A stretch of 28,926 bases of DNA from a virus. Shown here piece by piece: positions 8,171 to 15,187 of the stretch (positions are counted from its first letter, which is position 1; each line of letters begins with the position of its first letter). The notes beneath the pieces are model-generated. The model saw only the letters and a program-made list of their open reading frames with translations, was not told the DNA's origin and searched no databases. Position numbers and translations under genes: made by a program. Location of the stretch: IMG/VR virus record IMGVR_UViG_3300048839_000569, positions 1-28,926 of that record; one strand, given 5' to 3'.

Positions 8171-8539
8171 CTACTGCGCCACTTGCGCTTCTTCCACCTC
8201 GCCGCTGTAGGTCTCTGCGACGCGCTGGACGATGCTTTGCGCAGTCGCCAGGCTCAGGACGGCCGGGCGGCGCACCATCGCGCACACGACGGCGTTAATC
8301 GTTGCGGCGAGTGCGTCCATGTGCTCCATCGCAATCGTCTGCGATTCAGCTTCGCTTTTGCCTTGCAAACCGGTAAGCGTGCCGAGGATAGACTGCGGGA
8401 TTGCCCCCTGCTCGGCCAGGTCAAGCACACTGGCCTGCCGGAGCGTGAGCACCAGGCCGTCGGCGGTCGTGTGGGTGATCGTGCGCAACTTGCGCCATTC
8501 GGCGAGATTGCTGATGGTTGGCGGGGATTGCGTGGGCAT
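8171..8539 (-). CDS. Probable tail assembly chaperone, proximal part (gpG-like)
   Basis: The protein has 122 residues from the ATG at 8539, which has AAGGAG eight bases upstream; the longer reading has none. It is mostly alpha-helical (LVLTLRQASVLDLAEQGAIP, then a hydrophobic DALAATINAVVCAMVRRPAVL helix pair). It sits between the tail tube and tape-measure genes, the fixed location of gpG/gpGT tail chaperones. It ends CAG-UAG-CUA, and the same frame remains open for 61 further codons. Family assignment rests on position, length and helical content rather than on a diagnostic motif. Confidence 0.7.
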   Translation of the reverse strand: MPTQSPPTISNLAEWRKLRTITHTTADGLVLTLRQASVLDLAEQGAIPQSILGTLTGLQGKSEAESQTIAMEHMDALAATINAVVCAMVRRPAVLSLATAQSIVQRVAETYSGEVEEAQVAQ

Positions 8540-8561
8540 ACAAGCTCTCCTTGGGAGCGGC

Positions 8562-8583
8562 GGGGGATGGAACACCATCCCCC
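8562..8583 (-). terminator. Perfect 9-bp hairpin after the tail tube gene
   Basis: GGGGGATGG (8562-8570) pairs with CCATCCCCC (8575-8583) around a four-base loop. It sits between the stop codon of the major tail protein and the Shine-Dalgarno site of the next gene. With no U-run it is more likely a partial terminator or an mRNA 3'-end stabiliser, which could keep the tail tube more abundant than the chaperone. Confidence 0.55.
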
Positions 8584-8617
8584 GAGCGGATCATGGGCCG
8601 CGTCGGACTGCGGCAGA

Positions 8618-9136
8618 CTAGGTCGTCGGCAGGTTCGTGCTGGTCTCGTTGCGCACAATATCGACCATGCCGTTGGTCGTATCTTCGAGCGCCACACCGG
8701 TGGCCTTGGTGACGAAGAACTCACCACCCTTGAACTCGCCTTCAATGTTGGAGAGCTTCGCTTTCCAGAACTTGATGTGCACGTCGCCCGCGTCGGTGAT
8801 TACCTGGCCGTAGATCTTCACATACGGGTAGGCGTCGCCGCCCCGCAGTTTCAGCGTGCTGGTGCGGTTCGGGGTCGTGCCGGCGGCGGTCACCGTCCGG
8901 CCCGTGAGTGCGGCGTAGGCTTCGAGGCTGATACCGCCGGCTTCGAGCTCCCAGTCGATCTTTTTGAGGAAGGTCACCGAAGCAACAACCGTGTCGTCGC
9001 CTTCCAACTCGGCGGTCTCGGGCTCTTCGGCCCACTTCATCGTCCGCGCCCACGGCAGCGTTACCGCAGAACCGGTAGGCGGAACAATGGTGATTTTGCG
9101 CATGCCATACGGTGCAACCGGCCCGGAGAGGCTCAT
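8618..9136 (-). CDS. Major tail (tube) protein
   Basis: This 172-residue protein has a beta-rich composition and the order seen in siphovirus tube proteins: an N-terminal strand-rich part (YGMRKITIVPPTGSAVTLPW), a middle GGISLEAYAALTGRTV segment, and the C-terminal YVKIYGQVITDAGDVHIKFWKAKLS hairpin typical of tube monomers. It polymerises into hexameric rings around the tape measure. The start overlaps the preceding HhH-domain gene in ATGA (9133-9136), indicating coupling. It is followed by a stable hairpin and then the tail chaperone genes. Position after the tail-completion genes strongly supports the call. Confidence 0.9.
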   Translation of the reverse strand: MSLSGPVAPYGMRKITIVPPTGSAVTLPWARTMKWAEEPETAELEGDDTVVASVTFLKKIDWELEAGGISLEAYAALTGRTVTAAGTTPNRTSTLKLRGGDAYPYVKIYGQVITDAGDVHIKFWKAKLSNIEGEFKGGEFFVTKATGVALEDTTNGMVDIVRNETSTNLPTT

Positions 9137-9492
9137 GCAGATTGTCCTTTCGATGTCTTGGTCGCATTGCGGGCCGCGTCACACCAGCCGCGCAGCGTGG
9201 GCAACGACACCGAAAGGGCGTCAGCAAGCGCCGAAGATGGGCGCATATCGGCGAGATCAGCAGCACTGGCAACACCAGCCAGCGCCAGCGCTGCGCACTG
9301 ATCGGTCGTGAGTCCGATCAGGACGAGCGGGTCGTCGTCGGCAATCACAAACTCGGCGCCGGGGGATGTCAGCAGTTCGGCGAGCAGCGCCGACTCCGCA
9401 ACGTCTTGCACCCATGCGCCCGCATCACCGTGCCATGTGTAATCGCCGACGACGCGGCGCACCAGGCCATATCCGGTATAGCGCACTCTCAT
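9133..9492 (-). CDS. Small protein with C-terminal helix-hairpin-helix-like domain
   Basis: In this 119-residue protein, residues 1-50 are strand-rich (MRVRYTGYGLVRRVVGDYTW). Residues ~57-105 fit a helix-hairpin-helix-like pattern (LVLIGLTTDQCAALALAGVA, then a SLPTLRGW helix). The fold normally contacts DNA or mediates protein packing, and it is surprising between a tail-terminator candidate and the tail tube. Start and stop overlap both neighbours by four bases, so it is translated as part of the morphogenesis operon. It may be a joining or neck accessory protein. DNA contact at the head-tail junction is only a possibility. Confidence 0.75.
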   Translation of the reverse strand: MRVRYTGYGLVRRVVGDYTWHGDAGAWVQDVAESALLAELLTSPGAEFVIADDDPLVLIGLTTDQCAALALAGVASAADLADMRPSSALADALSVSLPTLRGWCDAARNATKTSKGQSA

Positions 9493-9917
9493 GACAGTCT
9501 CCGCATCGCCACTTCATAGCGGCTCACGATTAGCGAACTCCTCAGCGCGTCGTCGCGGGCGTCCAGCACGTCATCCGCCCACGTCACCTCGTATATCGCG
9601 TCCTGACTGCCGGAGAACGTCGTTCCGGACAGGAGCGTGTAGGCGCGGCGGCGTGCCGGCTCGATCGCGGAAGCTCCCTGTGATTCGTAGAAAAAGAGGC
9701 GCACGATCTGCCGCGCCGCACCCGGAACCACCGGGTCGCCCGTAAGTGGCCCGGAGGCCGCGAGCATGCACGGACGCAGGCCGCGCTGGGCGTCGAATGC
9801 GGCCGGCGTGCTGCTTCGGCTGATCTCCCCCACGGCGCTCTTCGCATAAATCCCGCCGGGGAGAAGCGACCCAAGCGCAGCGTCGGCCTGCAACTGTGTA
9901 ATAAGTGCGTCCATCAT
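9489..9917 (-). CDS. Probable tail terminator / tail completion protein
   Basis: The protein has 142 residues from the ATG at 9917, whose ATGA overlaps the previous stop; a second ATG follows immediately. The opening MMDALITQLQADAALGSLLPGGIY and the later RQIVRLFFYESQG and YEVTWADDVLDARDDALRSSLIVSRYEVA resemble DUF3168-like tail terminator proteins, which cap the finished tube and dock it to the head. It directly follows the HK97 gp10-like protein, the normal order. The family match is by pattern and position, not by an invariant motif. Confidence 0.75.
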   Translation of the reverse strand: MMDALITQLQADAALGSLLPGGIYAKSAVGEISRSSTPAAFDAQRGLRPCMLAASGPLTGDPVVPGAARQIVRLFFYESQGASAIEPARRRAYTLLSGTTFSGSQDAIYEVTWADDVLDARDDALRSSLIVSRYEVAMRRLS

Positions 9918-10279
9918 GGCTCCAGTACCCGTTGCAACATGCCGCGAATCGTCGGCGCCAGTTTTTCCAACGTGGGCATGATGATCGCGTAGGTTCCGCC
10001 GTGGGCAAGTTCCAGGAACACGCCATACGACACGCTGTGAAACAGCACGATCCGCACAATGTCCTGCGCTGCTGCGGTACTCAGCGCGGTGCAGGTGAGA
10101 CCGGCGCGGGCGTCGCCCGTGCGATCCGTCCATTTCGCGTCGGCCTGGGCAGTGCGCTCGATAAGCTCCTGAATATCGAGGATCAGGCGGTCGAGGCGCC
10201 GATCCGTGCGGCGCAGGTAGGCGAACGTGGCCTGCTCAATGTCGGCTGGCGTGCCGTTCCATGTGGAGCTGATGCTCAC
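9914..10279 (-). CDS. HK97 gp10-like tail completion protein
   Basis: This 121-residue protein has the diagnostic segment HSVSYGVFLELAHGGTYAII at residues ~80-100, followed by PTLEKLAPTIRGMLQRVLE; the family typically has Y-x3-LE-x-G and a trailing P-T/L-helix. Proteins of this group act at the head-tail neck and complete the tail. Its ATGA overlap with the head closure gene upstream and with the tail terminator downstream shows a tightly packed operon. No anomaly is seen. Confidence 0.88.
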   Translation of the reverse strand: MSISSTWNGTPADIEQATFAYLRRTDRRLDRLILDIQELIERTAQADAKWTDRTGDARAGLTCTALSTAAAQDIVRIVLFHSVSYGVFLELAHGGTYAIIMPTLEKLAPTIRGMLQRVLEP

Positions 10280-10614
10280 TGCAATGCCTCCGCCTCTGCC
10301 GACATGCGGGCGATGCGCTGCGGGTCAACGAAGCGCACCCGGTAGCGCTGACCCTCGTGGAAGAACTCGTCGCCTTCCTGGATGTCCAGACCGCGATCGC
10401 CTTTCACGAGCACCCCGCCCCGCGCCTCCCCCGCCTCGTCGCTTTGCTTCCGACTGCCCTGTCCGCCCATTCCGACGATCCGCACCGTCTGCGTGGGCGG
10501 GGCGGCGGGGCGGTTCAGGATGGCGATCGTCACCAAGTTGTCGGCGCGCGCCGCAGCCAGATCCGCGCGCATTTGTGCCCAGTCGTCGTTGTCCATCAGG
10601 CCGTAGTCGCTCAT
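10276..10614 (-). CDS. Head closure / head-tail adaptor protein
   Basis: The protein has 112 residues. Residues ~68-105 (VLVKGDRGLDIQEGDEFFHE, then QRYRVRFVDPQRI) form the small beta-barrel signature of SPP1 gp16-like head closure proteins. These proteins sit below the connector, close the channel after packaging and receive the tail. A polar, Gly-rich stretch precedes it. The gene overlaps the connector gene by four bases (ATGA) and overlaps the gp10-like gene downstream in the same way. Confidence 0.85.
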   Translation of the reverse strand: MSDYGLMDNDDWAQMRADLAAARADNLVTIAILNRPAAPPTQTVRIVGMGGQGSRKQSDEAGEARGGVLVKGDRGLDIQEGDEFFHEGQRYRVRFVDPQRIARMSAEAEALQ

Positions 10615-11306
10615 ACCTGCCGTCCTGTGGGTGCGATGCGGGCGCGGCTGCCGTAAGGGATGGCGCGGCCATCACTCGATTGCGCCGCCTGAAGTTGCTG
10701 TACCGCCGCGCTGAACTGCTGCTCCAGATCATCGGCCTGATCACGCAGCGCCGCGCTGAGTTTTTCCTTGCTCACGCGCTCGTCGCCCTGCTGGTAGCTC
10801 CATGCCTGCCGCGCCGTGGCGGTGGCCTGAAGGCGCAAGACGTTGGCGCGCGCCTTGAGGATGATGACCCTTCCGTCCGTATCGCTCAGCGTGGGGTACG
10901 TCTCGGTGGTCTCATCCAGCAGATGGATCGCGTCGTAGTCCAGATCACGGACGCTGCTGTGGGCAGGCGTGGGCGTGATGGTGATGATGCCCGCCGCAAC
11001 TGTCACCCGCTCGTTCGGCCATCCGTCCGTCGGCGCGGGCAGGATGCCCTGCGGCGTAATCAGCGGCCCCTGCTCCACGCCCATGCCGTAGAGCCGCCGA
11101 ATGCGCAGGATGTCCGCCGGCGCGGCGTACGTGGCCGTTCCGGCGGTGATGGTCAGCGGCACGATGCGGGGCGCCGGCACGAGCATGCTGTAGGCGCTGA
11201 CGGCGTCGCGGACTGCGTCCAGCAGTTGATCGTCCGTGGGGACGCCCGCAACGCGGGGAACGTCGTCCAGCAGCCGATTCGTGAGCGTTGTGAGCGCCAG
11301 CGCCAT
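10611..11306 (-). CDS. Head-tail connector protein (adaptor-like)
   Basis: This 231-residue protein has an alpha-helical N-terminus (LLDDVPRVAGVPTDDQLLDAV, AVSAYS), a central beta segment (IVPLTITAGTATYAAPADIL, ITPTP) and a C-terminal helical region rich in Gln/Ala. This layout is common in head-tail connector adaptors of siphoviruses, which form a ring under the portal. Beta and helix limits are rough. It begins 5 bases after the preceding small gene ends, with GAGGG upstream of the ATG. It lies between capsid-side genes and head closure, which supports the role. Confidence 0.75.
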   Translation of the reverse strand: MALALTTLTNRLLDDVPRVAGVPTDDQLLDAVRDAVSAYSMLVPAPRIVPLTITAGTATYAAPADILRIRRLYGMGVEQGPLITPQGILPAPTDGWPNERVTVAAGIITITPTPAHSSVRDLDYDAIHLLDETTETYPTLSDTDGRVIILKARANVLRLQATATARQAWSYQQGDERVSKEKLSAALRDQADDLEQQFSAAVQQLQAAQSSDGRAIPYGSRARIAPTGRQV

Positions 11307-11311
11307 ATCGG

Positions 11312-11596
11312 TTACCGCCCTCGCTTCGCCGGAGCAATCGGGGCCGTCTTCGCGGGAGCGGGCAGGTCGGTCGTATCAGCGGGCGGCAGCAACTCACCAG
11401 AGCCGTCGCCGCTCGTCTCTGCGGCCATCCCCGGCTCCAGGGCACCGGGCGGGTTTACCAAGGCGATTTCATCGGGGCGGGCCAGCGCAAGTCGGCGCGC
11501 CTCGGCCTCCGTCACCTCGCGGGTTTCGCCGGGATCGAGGTACGTGGCCCCGACGACCACTGGGCCACTCCCGATATTGCGTATCGTCCACTGCAT
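11312..11596 (-). CDS. Small head-region protein of unknown function
   Basis: The protein has 94 residues. Residues 1-50 look like a small beta domain (MQWTIRNIGSGPVVVGATYL, DPGETREVTEAEARRL), and the remainder is Ala/Pro/Thr-rich and probably disordered, ending in a basic KRGR. Small proteins of this shape follow capsid genes in many siphoviruses and may be decoration or head-fibre proteins, but no diagnostic motif is present. The ATG at 11596 has AAAGGA nine bases upstream. A short 5-bp hairpin (11613-11628) lies in the gap after the capsid gene. Confidence 0.75.
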   Translation of the reverse strand: MQWTIRNIGSGPVVVGATYLDPGETREVTEAEARRLALARPDEIALVNPPGALEPGMAAETSGDGSGELLPPADTTDLPAPAKTAPIAPAKRGR

Positions 11597-11629
11597 CAGC
11601 GGTTCCTTTCAGCCGCGTTCAGGCGGCAA

Positions 11630-14350
11630 TTAGGCGATCTTGACGTAGGCGCCTTTCTGCGGGATGGGCGTGACGCGGCCATTGAACTCTTCGACGTAGT
11701 ACTGCTCATTGGCCTTCAGCAGGCCGTTGGAGTCGTACGCCGGGTACGGCCCGAAGATCGTGAGCGGCTGGTATACCCGGTGCTGCACCAACTCCCGATG
11801 CACCACCAGCACGTAGTCGTCGCGGAAGTTGGTCGTGCCGTAGACCGGCAGACCCTTCACGGTGAGCATGCCGGCAGCGTCGCGGCCGACGCCGTTCACG
11901 CCGAAGATGTGGAAGTTGTTCTCCGGGTTGGTGAGCCGGTCGTGGTTCGTCACGCTCATGACGATGCCGGTCGGCTCATAGAAGCGGTTCTGCACTTTGA
12001 CCTTCGCCGCGCCGATATGACCGACGAGCTTCGCCAGCGTCTCGCTGGCTGCCGTCCAGGTGCCGCCGCTGTTGTTCGCCACGAGCAGCGACTGCTCCAG
12101 ACCTGCCAGGAACAGGTCGCCGTCGATCTTGCGCATAATGCGCTCCATCAGCATCTGGATCGAGCGCGTCACGGCGTCGTAGCCCTGCTGGCTCTGCGAG
12201 AAGAGCACCGCCTCACGCGTGATGTCCGTCGCCAGACGATCCGCTGCACAGGTGAGCGTGACGTGATCGAGTTGCGCCTTGCCGCGCTCGATCCCGACGT
12301 TCTCACCCTTGCGCATCGCCTGATAGGTGTAGGTCACACGGATCGATTGCGCGTTGGTGATCGTCGCAATGGCGCGAATGCGGCCGTTGCTGTAGTCGAT
12401 CACGTAGTCCGTGCCTTCAACGTAGGTCACATCGGCAGCAGCGTTCGTCACTGTCACCGACCCGACGTTGACCCGCTTGTTTGCGAGGTTCGCCCAGCCG
12501 TTCAGCACGGCGGAGACGGTCTCCGCCGTTACGGTCGGCTGGCCGCCGGTCTCGTAGGCGAAGCTCTCGTAGAACACCAGCGTCGGGTTCGTGTCGATCG
12601 TGTCCACGTCGAACACCTGCGCGGCGACGAGCTGCGGCACCGCCTGCGCGATGATTGCGCGGCTCACGCTGTAGGGGATGTTGAAGTCGCCGGTGGTGTT
12701 CGCCTCGAACAGTTCGGCCTCCGCCTGCAACTGCCGCCCGTACATTGTGTCAAACCGGCGCAGCATCGACTCGGCCAGCACGTCGGCGCGGTTCTGCGGC
12801 GCGTTGGCCTGCCGCGCCGGCGCACCGAGACCCCGGCGCCGCATCTGCTCGTTCAGTTCGATGCTCACGCGGGCGAAGGCGGGCTGACCCGTGGCGCGCT
12901 CGATCACCGGCGCAGCCTCGATGCGGCCCGTGCCTGACGGGCGGCGGCCCTGATCTTCCAGCGTCTTCCCGGCCAACAGTGCGTCGATCGTGGCGCGGCG
13001 GCGCTTCAGCACGGCGTCGGCCTCTTCGATCGTCTTGGGGTTGTCGGCCTGCACGTCGGCGATGAGGTTGGTGCGCACGTTTTCGTCGTATGACTCAATC
13101 GCGCCGACCGTCTTGGCGATGTGATCGGCCACGAGCCGCTTCTGCTCGGCCTCTTCCAGCGCCTGCTTCTCGGCCTGCACCTTCGCCAGTTCGGCGGCGT
13201 GCTGCTTCCGCGCCTCTTCCAGCGCTTCGCGGCGGGCCTCTTCGCGGATGGCGTCGGCCTTGGCCTGCTCCTGGAGCTTCTTGTGCTCCGCGTCGCGCCG
13301 GGCGGCATCGGCCTCCGCCAGAATCTCGCGCACCCGATCCGGGTACTTCGCCTTCAGCGCATCCAGCGTCAGTTCGTTCTCTTCCACGGTCGGTGCCTCC
13401 TTGGGCGAATGAGCGGAGGCGGCCGGATGGCGGCGCGACTCCAGTACGGCTACAACTCCATTTGGGTCGCTGGGTTCAAGCACCAAGTCGTACCCGGAAA
13501 TATGTAATTCGGTGATGTCGTCCACCGGCTCACCGTTGAGGGTGATGCGCTCGGCATAGCCCCATGCCCGCTGCGACAGACCAGGGAACACCTTGTGTTC
13601 CATCAGCGTGATCGCATCGCGGCCTTTGCTCGTCGGGACGATGATGCCTTCCACGGCAACGCGCCCGTCCGACTCGATCAGCCAGTCATCCCAGCGGACG
13701 ATCGTCTCCAGGAACGCCGGGCGCTGGCCCTTGTCGCTGGGGTGCTGATCCTCACCCAGCACGGCGCGGGCACCCAACTCGTTCTTCCGCTGGCGGGCCT
13801 CGTTCAGCGCCGCCTCCAGCACCGGCCGCCGATAGCGTCGCCCGTTCGCGTTCACGACTTCCGCCGTGATGCCGTAGCCGCGAATCTTCCGCGCACCCGT
13901 CTTGCGGTCGGCCTCGCCCAAATCGACAATCTGGATCTCCTCAGTGAGATCGACCGCCGCCGCGTCGCGCTGCACCGACTGGCGGCGCTGGGCCGACTCG
14001 GTGGCCTGGATGCGGTAGGTCAACTCCACCACTTCCCACTGATCGCGGGGGGTGAAGGTGTAGGAGCCTTCGCCGTCCGGCTGGAACGCCACGTAGTAGT
14101 ACTCATCCGGGGGAAGCTTGGAGTGCTTGACGATCAGGTGATCGGCGAACACCTCTTCGATGTAGAGGTAGTCCTCCATGGCGTAGTTGTCATGGAGCCC
14201 GCGAAACGCGCGGTAGAACGCGCTGCGGATCATCGCCATCGTGTAGTCAAGCGAGCCCTTCACGAGCTCGTCCAGGTGACGACGATCGGCGGGGAGGGCG
14301 GCACGGGCCGCCTCAATCAGTGGGGTGCCTCGGGCCTGTTTCCTGCGCAT
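11630..14350 (-). CDS. Fused prohead protease, scaffold-like coil and HK97-type major capsid protein
   Basis: One 906-residue reading frame joins several head functions. Residues 1-150 are a predicted N-terminal domain of unknown role. Residues ~153-300 resemble a serine prohead protease, with candidate catalytic His203 in EDQHPSD and Ser259 in FPGLSQRAW. Residues ~335-415 are a highly charged scaffold-like coiled coil. From ~500 the capsid domain begins, with an inserted beta segment at ~637-677 (VTYVEGTDYVIDYSNGRI) and a normal C-terminus (TGIVMSV, LKANEQYYVEEFNGRV). The protease would remove the scaffold during maturation. Separate genes are the usual arrangement. The ATG at 14350 follows AGGGG. 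A 240-base structured leader separates it from the tRNA gene. Confidence 0.9.
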   Translation of the reverse strand: MRRKQARGTPLIEAARAALPADRRHLDELVKGSLDYTMAMIRSAFYRAFRGLHDNYAMEDYLYIEEVFADHLIVKHSKLPPDEYYYVAFQPDGEGSYTFTPRDQWEVVELTYRIQATESAQRRQSVQRDAAAVDLTEEIQIVDLGEADRKTGARKIRGYGITAEVVNANGRRYRRPVLEAALNEARQRKNELGARAVLGEDQHPSDKGQRPAFLETIVRWDDWLIESDGRVAVEGIIVPTSKGRDAITLMEHKVFPGLSQRAWGYAERITLNGEPVDDITELHISGYDLVLEPSDPNGVVAVLESRRHPAASAHSPKEAPTVEENELTLDALKAKYPDRVREILAEADAARRDAEHKKLQEQAKADAIREEARREALEEARKQHAAELAKVQAEKQALEEAEQKRLVADHIAKTVGAIESYDENVRTNLIADVQADNPKTIEEADAVLKRRRATIDALLAGKTLEDQGRRPSGTGRIEAAPVIERATGQPAFARVSIELNEQMRRRGLGAPARQANAPQNRADVLAESMLRRFDTMYGRQLQAEAELFEANTTGDFNIPYSVSRAIIAQAVPQLVAAQVFDVDTIDTNPTLVFYESFAYETGGQPTVTAETVSAVLNGWANLANKRVNVGSVTVTNAAADVTYVEGTDYVIDYSNGRIRAIATITNAQSIRVTYTYQAMRKGENVGIERGKAQLDHVTLTCAADRLATDITREAVLFSQSQQGYDAVTRSIQMLMERIMRKIDGDLFLAGLEQSLLVANNSGGTWTAASETLAKLVGHIGAAKVKVQNRFYEPTGIVMSVTNHDRLTNPENNFHIFGVNGVGRDAAGMLTVKGLPVYGTTNFRDDYVLVVHRELVQHRVYQPLTIFGPYPAYDSNGLLKANEQYYVEEFNGRVTPIPQKGAYVKIA

Positions 14351-14647
14351 GCAAACGCCCCTGTACGCGTGGGGCGCAGCAGGGGCGCGGGTGAGAAAGC
14401 ACCGGAAAGGTGCGAGGGGGAGATAGAGTTGTGGGCGGGCTCTGCACCCGCCCGGCGCGCCGTTGATCTACGGCGGTAGATCATCAGTGTGGCTGGCGTC
14501 GGGCCACTCGCAATCACGAGCACTTGGGGTGGGAACCGGGGCCGGTATCTGGCATGATGCAGACGTTCTGCCGGCAGTGTGCAAAGCACCGTCTGCGCCG
14601 CCCTCCGCAGTTCCCTACCTCCCGACGCCCCGCTTAATTGTGGGCAT
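14351..14647 (-). other. Untranslated leader of the capsid gene
   Basis: I see no gene in this 297-base stretch. Read on the minus strand it contains several strong local folds: the three-way junction at 14559-14596, GATCTAC/GTAGATC, GGGCGGG/CCCGCCC and GCACC/GGTGC hairpins. It lies between the tRNA 3' end and the capsid ATG and is presumably part of the same transcript. The folds could mediate tRNA-mRNA processing, translational control or transcript stability. Coding potential on the plus strand here is not convincing. Confidence 0.6.
14559..14596 (-). ncRNA. Three-way junction RNA element in the capsid leader
   Basis: The 7-bp closing stem GCAGACG/CGTCTGC (14559-14565 with 14590-14596) encloses two further hairpins: CTGC-CG-GCAG (14568-14577) and GTGC-AAA-GCAC (14579-14589). 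The element is nearly symmetric, so a fold is possible on either strand. It matches no RNA family I know. Its position between tRNA and capsid gene on one transcript suggests a processing or regulatory element. Confidence 0.45.
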
Positions 14648-14722
14648 TGGTCGCGGTGGTCGGATTTGCACCGACGGCCTCCGGGTTATGAGCCCAGCGA
14701 GCTACTGCTGCTCCACACCGCA
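14648..14722 (-). tRNA. Initiator-like tRNA-Met (CAT) with altered elbow
   Basis: The 75-base molecule includes an encoded CCA. The stems pair fully, with a few wobble pairs: 7-bp acceptor, 4-bp D, 5-bp anticodon and 5-bp T stem. The loop CTCATAA carries anticodon CAT, and three G-C pairs flank it as in initiator tRNAs. The first acceptor pair is U1-G72 (initiators usually have an unpaired 1-72). Two unusual features stand out: the D-loop is only seven bases (AGCAGTA) and lacks the consecutive G18-G19, and the T-loop is TGCAAAT, so position 55 is G rather than U. Those are the bases that normally lock the elbow. It may be a functional variant, a mimic or a decaying gene. It lies first after a promoter. 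Confidence 0.8.
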
Positions 14723-14725
14723 TTG

Positions 14726-14785
14726 TCAGACACGATGGGCGTGTGTCTGATGCAGATGATAGCACGAATGTCAATATGAACGCAA
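14726..14785 (-). promoter_or_regulatory. Promoter/operator for tRNA and capsid-tail operon
   Basis: Minus-strand TTGCGT (14780-14785) and TATCAT (14756-14761) are 18 bases apart, with an extended TGC before the -10. Downstream is an 8-bp inverted repeat (14726-14733 with 14743-14750). A segment of about 30 bases here (GCATCAGACA, ACGCCC, GAC) matches the packaging promoter at 22164-22205, so both are probably controlled together. Transcription would begin near 14749, ~27 bases before the tRNA. Confidence 0.6.
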
Positions 14786-14794
14786 CTTGGCGCG

Positions 14795-15187
14795 TTATCC
14801 GTCAGGCGTCCGTACCTGATCCGTATCATCATTTGCGGCTTCCTGCGCCGTCCGTACGATCTCCGTACGGCGTGCTGGAAGGTTGGCGCGCGGTTCCCAC
14901 GGATCGCCATGCACCCGGATACGGCGGCGAATGCGATGCAATACCGGGTTGTACTCACACAGAAGCATCCAGGCATCGTCGGCGAAGACCTTCACCCACA
15001 CTTCGGGATCGCCGGATGGGTTCGGCGGCGGGAGTGTGTTTTCGCCCCACACCTTCCGGCCATGCCAGCGGCGATGCACGCGAATGCGATGGGTGGTCGG
15101 GTCGTAGTAGGCGATCGGGGTGACGAGCAGGCGCGCGGTGATGGGCACCCACGGATCGGCAGGTGCGTTAGTCGGGATCTGATCCAA
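14795..15187 (-). CDS. Small protein of unknown function after the MuF gene
   Basis: The call is 130 residues from the TTG at 15187, chosen because GGAGG lies six bases upstream; the longer upstream extension is inside the MuF-like gene and lacks a site. It overlaps the MuF-like gene by 20 bases. The protein is basic in the middle (THRIRVHRRWHGRKVW), has aromatic-rich strands (DAWMLLCEYNPVLHRIRR), and its tail is polar. I do not recognise a family. It ends just before the promoter of the tRNA-capsid operon, so it is the last gene of the packaging-portal block. Confidence 0.75.
   Translation of the reverse strand: MDQIPTNAPADPWVPITARLLVTPIAYYDPTTHRIRVHRRWHGRKVWGENTLPPPNPSGDPEVWVKVFADDAWMLLCEYNPVLHRIRRRIRVHGDPWEPRANLPARRTEIVRTAQEAANDDTDQVRTPDG

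Noticed and set aside
14648-14722. tRNA gene as the phage integration site
   Set aside because: There is no integrase nearby and no second tRNA-like repeat inside the window, so this is unsupported.
14463-14750. Plus-strand 95-residue ORF with the ICTDGLRVMSPASY sequence
   Set aside because: This is the reverse-strand reading of the tRNA-Met region, a well-known type of spurious protein.
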